NCBI RefSeq assembly: GCF_022808915.1
Contig: NZ_JAKZFS010000001.1
Coordinates: forward strand, 310,001 to 374,000
DNA length: 64,000 nucleotides
Reading direction: 5' to 3'
Source: Fundidesulfovibrio terrae
GTDB taxonomy: Bacteria; Desulfobacterota; Desulfovibrionia; Desulfovibrionales; Desulfovibrionaceae
The translations under genes and the position numbers were made by a program. The notes under the pieces were generated by a model that was given only the letters and a program-made list of their open reading frames with translations, was not told where the DNA came from and did no database searches. Positions 27,134-33,162 of this stretch are shown here, in pieces (position 1 is the stretch's first letter; each line of letters begins with the position of its first letter).

Positions 27134-28474
27134 ATGAAAAGTCTGGGGAAGCCTTTCCCCTGCACCTCCATGTGTTCCGCCATCATGGACAGCGTGGGCG
27201 ACGGTGTTTTCACCATCGACCGCGACTGGTCCGTGACGTTCTTCAACCGGGCAGCCGAGGACATGACCGGCGTGCCCCGGGCGGACGCCGTGGGCTGCAA
27301 GTGCTGGGACGTGTTCCGGACCAAGGACTGCAAGGACGTCTGCATCCTGCGGGCCTGCATGGATCAGGACCGCAGGATCTCGCACCGCATCATGACCATC
27401 GGCCGCGCCGACGGCTCCACCGTGCCGGTCAGCGTCAGCGCCGCGCCCCTCAAGGACCATCGGGGGGTCATCATCGGCGGGGTGGAGACCCTGCGCGGCC
27501 TTTCGGGCGGCGAGGAGGTCGGCCGCCTCATCGGCTGGAACGCGCCGCGCGACTTCTGCACCCGCGACCCGCATCTCACGGAGTTGGTCAGGATACTGCC
27601 CCAGATCGCCGGGAGCGACGCCACGGTGCTGCTCCTGGGCGAGTCGGGAACGGGCAAGGAACTCTTTTCCCGGGCCATCCACAGGCTGTCGCACCGCTCC
27701 AAGGGGCCGTTCGTGGCCGTGAACTGCGGGGCGCTGCCCGAGCAACTCATGGAGTCCGAGCTGTTCGGGTACAAGGCCGGGGCCTTCACCGACGCCCGCC
27801 GGGACAAGCCCGGCCGCTTCCAGCTGGCCGAGGGCGGGACGCTTCTGCTGGACGAGATCGGCGAGATGCCCCTGGCCTTGCAGTCGAAGATCCTGCGGGT
27901 GCTCCAGGAGAAGGTTTTGGAACCCCTGGGGGGGGTGGAGAGCGTGGCCACGGACGTGCGCATCGTGGCCTCCACCAACCGCGACCTGGCCAAGATGGTG
28001 GAGGAGGGGACGTTTCGGCGCGACCTCTACTACCGGCTCAACGTGGCACAGCTGACCCTGCCCCCCCTGCGCGAGCGCGGCCAGGACATCCCCCTGCTGG
28101 TGGAACACTGCCTGCGCCACCGCAGCGGCGTGCTCGTCAAGGACATCCGAGGCGTCACCCCCGAGGTGATGCGCATCCTGATGCGCCACGACTACCCCGG
28201 CAACATCCGCGAGCTGGAAAACATCATCGAATACGCCTGTATCCTCTGCCCCGGCGGGCTCATTGAGCCCGACCACCTGCCCCGCCATCTGCGTCCGGCC
28301 ATTCGCCCCGACTCGGGCGACATCCCCCTGACCATGGAGGAGGTGCGCTACCACGCCGCCAAGCGGGCCGTGGCGCGCAACCTGGGCAACCGCAACGCCG
28401 CTTGCCGGGAGCTGGGCATCACCAAGGACACCCTGCGCCGCATCCTGCGAGTCACGGAAGAGGACGAAAAATAA
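27134..28474 (+). CDS. Sigma-54-dependent regulator with Cys-rich PAS domain
   Basis: 446 residues. An N-terminal PAS domain (about 15-120) with an unusual Cys cluster (C55, C57, C66, C70, C75, plus C10 and C14), a linker, an AAA+ domain (Walker A GESGTGKE 169-176; Walker B LLLDEI 237-242) and a Fis-type HTH at the C-terminus (NRNAACRELGITKDTLRRIL). It lacks a receiver, so PAS ligand or redox state should control it. The sigma-54 contact loop reads GAFTDA (216-221) instead of GAFTGA. It most likely drives the divergent gene at 25873. ATG 27134 follows an AAAGGGG site. Confidence 0.9.
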   Translation: MKSLGKPFPCTSMCSAIMDSVGDGVFTIDRDWSVTFFNRAAEDMTGVPRADAVGCKCWDVFRTKDCKDVCILRACMDQDRRISHRIMTIGRADGSTVPVSVSAAPLKDHRGVIIGGVETLRGLSGGEEVGRLIGWNAPRDFCTRDPHLTELVRILPQIAGSDATVLLLGESGTGKELFSRAIHRLSHRSKGPFVAVNCGALPEQLMESELFGYKAGAFTDARRDKPGRFQLAEGGTLLLDEIGEMPLALQSKILRVLQEKVLEPLGGVESVATDVRIVASTNRDLAKMVEEGTFRRDLYYRLNVAQLTLPPLRERGQDIPLLVEHCLRHRSGVLVKDIRGVTPEVMRILMRHDYPGNIRELENIIEYACILCPGGLIEPDHLPRHLRPAIRPDSGDIPLTMEEVRYHAAKRAVARNLGNRNAACRELGITKDTLRRILRVTEEDEK

Positions 28475-28926
28475 GTCCGTTTCAGGGCCTTGCCGGAAAA
28501 TTCGTCCGCCTGCCCGACGCCCGGGTCCGGTTGCCGCACGCCGCGTCTCTTTGCGGACCACGCAATGCCGCTGTAAAGGCATGGCCGGGCCGGCTCCGGC
28601 CATGCGGCGCCGATGCTGCCGGCGAGCAGGCCGGTTCCGGACGTGTCCCTTGCGACGCAACACGGATGCGGATCGCGCGTCCGCCGGGATGGCGCGCGTG
28701 CGGAGCCGGTCGGCGGCCAAGGGAAATGCGTACCGCCGGACATAACACGCCGGCTGGTCCGCCTGTCATGTTTTCGGTTGCATTTGCATTGGTTTTCTTT
28801 ACAAGCTCTTTCGAGCGCCTCCGGTGAAGCGGCATCCCGCCAGGCGCGCCCCCTTCCGATATTCTTCCGTACCTGTTTACTTGAGAGGCAAATCCTTTTA
28901 AGCATCGGCAACGAGGATGAACGCCC
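28475..28926. other. Gap with a perfect hairpin, no gene
   Basis: About 450 GC-rich bases with no supported gene. A 10-bp perfect stem (GCATGGCCGG / CCGGCCATGC, 28579-28605, 7-nt loop) may end the activator transcript, though no T-tract follows. Just before the next gene the DNA becomes AT-richer (28765-28810), a likely promoter. Confidence 0.5.
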
Positions 28927-29673
28927 ATGAGCATGGTCGACAGAGTCAAGCAAGGCATCGCCCGCCTCGCGCGTGAACACGGCGGGCCGTCGGCCCTGGC
29001 TGAGAAGGCCGGTGTCGGACAACCCAACGTGTCCAAGTTCCTTTCCGGAAAGGCCATTCCGCGCTTCGACACGGTGGCCCGCATCCTGGAGACGCTGGGG
29101 GCGCGAATCCTCTTTCCCGACGAGGAACGCGACACCACCCGCACGGTGGTGTTCGTCTCGGCCAGGCGTTCCGGCGGCGCGGCGGAAGCCGCGTCACCCA
29201 TCCCGCCCGAGAACTACATGGCCATCCCCCTGGCCCAGGGCGCCGTGGCCGCCGGGCCCGGACTCATTCCCGAGGACGCCGTGCGGGGATGGGTGCTGGC
29301 CATGAAGGACCAGTCCTCCATCCGCTACCGGACCAACCTCGTGGCCCTGGAAGTGGGCAAGGGACAGGAATCCATGGTGCCCACGCTGCACCCCATGGAC
29401 ATCGTCCTGGTGGACCGCGACGATTTCCGCCCCGAACCGGACGGCTCCATTTTCCTGGTGCGCGAGCCCGGACCCGACGCCGAGGTGGCCGTCAAACGCG
29501 TCTACACCAGCCGCAAGGAAGGGCAGACCCTGCTCACGTTCGTTTCCGACAACCCCGACAGGCGCTCCTATCCTCCCTCGGTGCACAGCCTGGAAAACGA
29601 TTACCAGGGCGATCTGCGCCGGGCCATCGTGGGCCGGGTGGTTTGGGCCTGGTCGGACATGACCCGGAAGTAG
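28927..29673 (+). CDS. CI/LexA-like repressor (HTH-XRE + S24 peptidase)
   Basis: 248 residues. N-terminal helix-turn-helix (GGPSALAEKAGVGQPNVSKFLSGK) and a C-terminal S24 self-cleaving domain with the Ser nucleophile in GQESMVPTLHPMD and the Lys in VAVKRVY. Proteins of this kind repress prophage or stress genes and are inactivated by RecA-stimulated autocleavage. A cleavage pair of the Ala-Gly type (VAAGPGLI, or the earlier SGGAAE) is present. It heads a region of small phage-like genes and its likely operators lie at 30077-30122. Start ATG 28927; ATG 28933 also possible. Confidence 0.88.
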   Translation: MSMVDRVKQGIARLAREHGGPSALAEKAGVGQPNVSKFLSGKAIPRFDTVARILETLGARILFPDEERDTTRTVVFVSARRSGGAAEAASPIPPENYMAIPLAQGAVAAGPGLIPEDAVRGWVLAMKDQSSIRYRTNLVALEVGKGQESMVPTLHPMDIVLVDRDDFRPEPDGSIFLVREPGPDAEVAVKRVYTSRKEGQTLLTFVSDNPDRRSYPPSVHSLENDYQGDLRRAIVGRVVWAWSDMTRK

Positions 29674-30033
29674 CCCCGCCGAAGCCTCACGTTGTTCCGA
29701 TCCCGGACCGCCGCCCCTTCGCGGGGCGGGATCGCGTTCGGTTCCGGACGTATCCGTACGAAGGGGCGCCGCCCCGCCCGCATGGGCTCGAGGATGCGTT
29801 CCGGGCCTTCATGCTCCTCTCCCCCTTCGCCCCGACGCATCGGAGACGCGCTTGCCTGTGTGCGGGGCGCGCAATGGCGGATCCCGTCGTCCGGGTTCTT
29901 TCCTTCGCGTGGCTGGCCCCATGTTTCCCCCCTTGGGCTTGCTGGACCGGCTGCGCCGTTGGTGGCGGCCTTTTCATTCTTTTCTTCTCCCTCTCCGTAG
30001 GAATTCGCTCAACTGGAATGATAACCTATAAAG

Positions 30034-30049
30034 AATTCCTTTAGGAATT
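30034..30049. promoter_or_regulatory. Small palindrome, possible operator
   Basis: AATTCC-TTTA-GGAATT, followed by TTTT. TAGGAATT also occurs at 29998-30005, so this may be a repeated binding element. It could alternatively be a weak terminator. Confidence 0.35.
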
Positions 30050-30076
30050 TTTTAGTAAGGTTCTATTCCGAAATAA

Positions 30077-30090
30077 TGAGTAATTGCTCA
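30077..30090. promoter_or_regulatory. Candidate operator
   Basis: TGAG-TAATTG-CTCA, a 14-bp imperfect palindrome with symmetric outer tetramers and an AATT centre, 35 bases upstream of the -35 box. Typical size for a phage-repressor site; assignment to the repressor at 28927 is inference. Confidence 0.35.
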
Positions 30091-30098
30091 ATTTGTAT

Positions 30099-30122
30099 GC
30101 ATATTCTATTAAATAGATATGC
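30099..30122. promoter_or_regulatory. 24-bp palindrome abutting the -35 box, candidate operator
   Basis: GCATA-T-TCTATT-A-AATAGA-TATGC: an 11-bp inverted repeat around a central A with one extra T in the left arm. It ends two bases before TTGACA, where a bound repressor would block RNA polymerase. Confidence 0.5.
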
Positions 30123-30124
30123 GC

Positions 30125-30152
30125 TTGACAAAAATTCGTTTGAGAATATATT
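30125..30152 (+). promoter_or_regulatory. Strong sigma-70 promoter
   Basis: TTGACA, 16 bases, TATATT. The -35 is perfect and the -10 is one mismatch from consensus. It would transcribe rightward into the small genes from 30459. Confidence 0.7.
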
Positions 30153-30458
30153 CCCGCCATCCGGACGACGGAAAGCGCGGCAGACGCGGCGAGGCCGGTA
30201 CCAGCAGGCTCAAGGCGCAAAGCGCTCCGATGCTCAATAAAGCGGGCTAGGCGGGTGTGAGGGAAGGCCGCAAACCAGGCGGCCGCGCGGATGTGTCCGG
30301 AAGAAAATGTCCTGGATTTCAGGACCCCGAAGCCGGTGAGGGGTTACCAACCCGGCCCTCCGTCACTCCCGGGGGCGGCAAGTCACCACGAAGCGCAAAC
30401 CAGGGTCGGGGCGGAAATTGCCAGGGTCCGCCCCGGCCCGATCCGACAGGAGTCTTCC

Positions 30459-30587
30459 ATGATGGCGTTCCTGAGTGCTCGAGTCCCGCGGGAAGAAGAC
30501 CCGAAGGGGCTGGTTGTGTGCCCGCCGGCCCGTCCGGCCGGAAAAACCCGCCGGACGGATACCCGGGCCACAGGGGGGCGGTCATGA
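30459..30587 (+). CDS. Small hypothetical protein (42 residues)
   Basis: Starts with ATGATG after ACAGGAG and ends with a TGA that overlaps the next ATG (ATGA). The product is basic (MMAFLSARVPREEDPKGLVV then an Arg/Thr-rich tail) with one Cys. No family recognised. The ribosome-binding site and coupling to the next gene are the only support. Confidence 0.45.
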   Translation: MMAFLSARVPREEDPKGLVVCPPARPAGKTRRTDTRATGGRS

Positions 30588-30853
30588 CGGAACTCGAACC
30601 GCGCTGCGCGGACTGCGTCCACTGGGACAGCAGGGACTCCCTGGCCGGATTCTGCCAGGAAATCACCGACCATCTGCGTCAGGATCCGCTGCTCCTGGTG
30701 CACGGCCTGGCCGCCTGCCGGACCGCCGCGTCAGGGCGCTGCGCCAGATTCGAACCTTCCCGCCAGGCCCTGGATGAAACCCGGGCCGAGGCCGCGCACA
30801 GCAGGCACATGCGCCGCGCCGCCGGACGGGACTACCCTTCAAGCCTGCGCTGA
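30584..30853 (+). CDS. Cys-rich small protein, phage-like
   Basis: 89 residues. MTELEPRCADCVHWDSRD, then FCQE, ACRTAASGRC: five to six cysteines in CxxC and Cx7C spacing over the first 60 residues suggest a zinc or Fe-S site, as in small phage proteins beginning CxxCxHW. The C-terminus is an Arg/Ala-rich helix. Coupled to the 42-residue gene upstream by ATGA overlap. Function unknown. Confidence 0.55.
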   Translation: MTELEPRCADCVHWDSRDSLAGFCQEITDHLRQDPLLLVHGLAACRTAASGRCARFEPSRQALDETRAEAAHSRHMRRAAGRDYPSSLR

Positions 30854-30867
30854 AAAAGAGAGAACAT

Positions 30868-31116
30868 ATGGCCATCATCGTCGTGAACCTTGAGGCCGTG
30901 CAGCCCGGGGCCGGGCAGCCCCTTCCCGCCGGGGACTATCCCTGCCGCGTGGCGGACAGGCTGCTCATAAGGTCCAAGTCCGGCAGGCCGCTGCTCAAAT
31001 TCATATACGACGCGGTCGGAGGGGCGCACGCGGGCAAGCGCCTCATGGACGCCATGCTCCTGGACCACATCAAGGCGTACAGGCCCCTCCTGACGCCCGG
31101 CGCGGCGGAGAGATGA
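30868..31116 (+). CDS. DUF669-like phage protein, short form
   Basis: 82 residues behind AGAGAG. LPAGDYPCRVADRLLIRSKSG and LLKFIYDAVGGAHAGKRLMD follow the pattern of phage DUF669 proteins (PxGxYxxxV...KsGxP.L.........G...G..l.D), which are linked to recombination/replication modules. The family is usually about twice this long, so this is a truncated or minimal form. 14 bases after the previous gene, same strand, presumably one transcript. Confidence 0.5.
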   Translation: MAIIVVNLEAVQPGAGQPLPAGDYPCRVADRLLIRSKSGRPLLKFIYDAVGGAHAGKRLMDAMLLDHIKAYRPLLTPGAAER

Positions 31117-31267
31117 GGCAAGGCGGCGGGTTGTCCGGCCTGCCGCCTGCCGGCGACGAAATGAACGCCACGGCGACGCGCGCCGCACACGCGGCAAGCC
31201 CCTGGCGATCCCCATGAACACTGGCCGGGCACGGCGGGCCAGCCTGAATCGACGCGGATCAAGCCCC

Positions 31268-31295
31268 GGAGGGGAAGGGCCGGCCCTTCCCCTCC
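31268..31295. repeat. Perfect 28-bp palindrome
   Basis: GGAGGGGAAGGGCC followed directly by its reverse complement, with no loop. It lies 28 bases upstream of the zinc-ribbon gene and includes the region just before its ribosome-binding site. Could be a protein-binding site or form a stem that affects translation. Confidence 0.75.
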
Positions 31296-31322
31296 CGCCG
31301 GAAATCCGCAAGGAGTCATGCC

Positions 31323-31613
31323 ATGTGGTGCCCACAATGCGGGACCGACACGCGTGTGCTGGAGACGGACAAACTGGGTGAGACCGTCACCCGGGTCCGC
31401 TGGTGCCGCAACGGCGGCTGCCGCTTCCTGTTTGAGACCCATGAGGTGCTTTTGACGCCCCCCCCAGGGGGAGACCGGTCCGGGCAGGCGTGCGCCTCCG
31501 GAAAACCGGCAACCGCCCGGGGAGAGAAAAAGCAGGATCCGGGCGCGCCGGGCCGCGCGACCCAGGCCTCGGCCCGCTCCGGAATGGCCAGGGCAGGGCA
31601 AGCCGGAAAATAG
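31323..31613 (+). CDS. Phage-like zinc-ribbon protein
   Basis: 96 residues, after AAGGAG. MWCPQCGTDTRVLETDKLGE then RWCRNGGCRFLFETHEV is an NrdR-like zinc ribbon (CxxC ... Cx4C). Small proteins with just this ribbon are common in phages of Desulfovibrio-type hosts. The C-terminal half is a low-complexity Gly/Ala/Arg tail without fold. It lacks the ATP-cone of true NrdR, so it is not the ribonucleotide-reductase regulator. Confidence 0.6.
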   Translation: MWCPQCGTDTRVLETDKLGETVTRVRWCRNGGCRFLFETHEVLLTPPPGGDRSGQACASGKPATARGEKKQDPGAPGRATQASARSGMARAGQAGK

Positions 31614-31627
31614 GCCGCACCAAGTCC

Positions 31628-31662
31628 GGGACAGGCGCCGCATTCCTCCCGGCACCTGTCCC
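31628..31662 (+). terminator. Hairpin ending the phage-like gene group
   Basis: GGGACAGG pairs with CCTGTCCC, extended inward by four more pairs after one mismatch. No T-tract. It sits 14 bases after the zinc-ribbon stop. Confidence 0.5.
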
Positions 31663-31679
31663 GTGAGGACGTGCGCGCG

Positions 31680-31721
31680 CAAAACAACACCGCCCCCAAG
31701 CTCGAGGCTTCGGGGGCGGTG
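31680..31721 (-). terminator. Terminator of mucR
   Basis: Read on the minus strand, CACCGCCCCC pairs with GGGGGCGGTG around a 14-nt loop and is followed by TTGTTTTG. It ends 37 bases after the mucR stop. Confidence 0.8.
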
Positions 31722-31757
31722 CTGCGGGTGATGGATGCAAGCGTGGTGGTGCGACGC

Positions 31758-32153
31758 TTACTTGGCCTTCTTGCGTTTTTCCCAGAGCTTCATGTCCTTC
31801 ATCTTGGTGCGGCGTTCGCGCTGCAGCGACTTGCTCACCAGGGGAGTGCCCTTCTTGTAGCCGTGCTTAGCCCTGTACTCGTCGGCGGTGAGGCCGTGGG
31901 TGGCCAAGTGCTTCTTGGTGAGGATCTTGAAGGTCTTTCCGCACTCCAGGCAGGTGACGGACTTTTCCTTGAGGGCCTTTTTGGGGTCCAAGGCGGGGGC
32001 CGCACCTTCCTCAACAACGGCCACGCCTTCGCTGATGCCGCGAATGCCTTCGGCCACCTTCTTGACCATGGAGGTGATTTCCTCCTCGGTCATGTTGCGG
32101 ACGCTCGCCTGGGCTTTTACGATTTCCAGCGCTTCCTTAAGATAATCATCCAT
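31758..32153 (-). CDS. MucR/Ros family zinc-finger transcriptional regulator
   Basis: 131 residues from ATG 32153 (AGGAG upstream). N-terminal helix (MDDYLKEALEIVKAQASVRN) for oligomerisation and a single Ros-type finger: CLECGKTFKILTKKHLATHG, with two Cys and two His, followed by LTADEYRAKHGY and the basic C-terminus. Proteins of this family bind AT-rich target sites and silence or regulate envelope, polysaccharide and motility genes. Adjacent to the phage-like remnant but not part of it by composition. Transcribed alone from the AT-richer gap before ribE. Confidence 0.92.
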   Translation of the reverse strand: MDDYLKEALEIVKAQASVRNMTEEEITSMVKKVAEGIRGISEGVAVVEEGAAPALDPKKALKEKSVTCLECGKTFKILTKKHLATHGLTADEYRAKHGYKKGTPLVSKSLQRERRTKMKDMKLWEKRKKAK

Positions 32154-32501
32154 GTGTTTCTCCTGATCGTAGCGGGTGGTGTTTCGACGCAATACACGAA
32201 ACAGCGGCGCAATGTAAATATCGGACATGTACTTTTTCTTCTTTAGGCGAAGATGCTCCGAACTGTTTTCAGGGTAATGCAATCGGCTGCGGAAAGCTGC
32301 ACCGGAAGCGGCATGAAGCACCTTTCTGGATGTTTCTAGAACTAGGTGAGAGCACGGACGGTCTGCCTTGTCCGGCGGCTCACGGACAACAGTGCCGGGA
32401 GCACATGCGTGGGTTCTGCGTCGCGTTGCGTAGAGGCCCTCTGCTTTGACAAAGGAGCGTCTCCAGGGCACATGACGCGGGAACGGAAACGGGAGGTCCT
32501 C
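32154..32501. other. Divergent mucR-ribE intergenic region
   Basis: 348 bases. AT-rich near mucR (32160-32300), GC-rich toward ribE. I looked for an FMN riboswitch (RFN) before ribE and found none of its conserved blocks. No gene is supported here. Confidence 0.5.
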
Positions 32502-33149
32502 ATGTTCACGGGACTGGTGCAAGGCATGGGAAGGGTGGATGCGCTCGAGAGGCGCGGAGGGCAGATGCGTCTGTCCATCAGGGCGCTTTTCGAACTGCCG
32601 GACATCGTGCTGGGGGAATCCATCGCGGTCAACGGCGTCTGCCTCACAGTGGAGAGCTCGGGGAAGAATTTCTTCAGCGCCTACGCCTCGGCGGAGACCA
32701 TGGACAAGACCAACCTGGGCGCGCTCGGATCAGGCTCCAAGGTCAACCTGGAGCGCGCCCTGGCCCTGGGCGACCGCCTGGGCGGGCATCTGGTCAGCGG
32801 CCATGTGGACTGCCTGGCCCATGTGGACCGTTCGTCCCCGGCCGGGGAGTCCGTGCGCTACACCCTGGCCTTCCCGCAGGAGTTCGGGGTCTACGTGGTG
32901 GAGAAGGGATCGGTGTGCCTGGACGGCATAAGCCTCACGGTGAACGAGTGCGGGCAGGATTGGCTCAGCGTCAACATCATCCCGGCCACCCAGGCCGAGA
33001 CCACCATATCCGGCTGGACCGCCGGCCGGGGCGTGAACATGGAGTGCGACGTCATCGGCAAGTACGTGGCCCGCATGCTCGGCCCCTACGCATCCAAGGC
33101 CAGGCCCTCGGGCATTACCGGCGATTTCCTCAGGCAGCACGGGTTCTAA
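32502..33149 (+). CDS. ribE: Riboflavin synthase, alpha chain
   Basis: 215 residues from ATG 32502 after GGGAGG. Condenses two lumazine molecules to riboflavin. Starts with the diagnostic MFTGLVQGMGRV and shows the internal two-fold repeat: first half GESIAVNGVCLTV and GGHLVSGHVD, second half GSVCLDGISLTV and GKYVARML. Both active-site repeats are intact. It is separated from ribBA by a sensor-kinase gene on the opposite strand, an unusual break in the cluster. Confidence 0.95.
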   Translation: MFTGLVQGMGRVDALERRGGQMRLSIRALFELPDIVLGESIAVNGVCLTVESSGKNFFSAYASAETMDKTNLGALGSGSKVNLERALALGDRLGGHLVSGHVDCLAHVDRSSPAGESVRYTLAFPQEFGVYVVEKGSVCLDGISLTVNECGQDWLSVNIIPATQAETTISGWTAGRGVNMECDVIGKYVARMLGPYASKARPSGITGDFLRQHGF

Positions 33150-33162
33150 TGTCGCCCGGTGG

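Larger units (their letters stand above)
29674..30458. other. Long gap holding an operator-rich promoter region
   Basis: About 785 bases between the repressor and the first small gene. 29674-29990 is GC-rich with no supported gene. 30001-30155 is sharply AT-rich and carries several symmetric elements and a consensus promoter. 30156-30458 is GC-rich leader without a supported ORF. Confidence 0.6.

Noticed and set aside
32341-32501. FMN riboswitch before ribE
   Set aside because: None of the conserved RFN blocks (for example AGGGCGGGGYGAAA-like) is present in order; the same negative result applies to 35413-35755.
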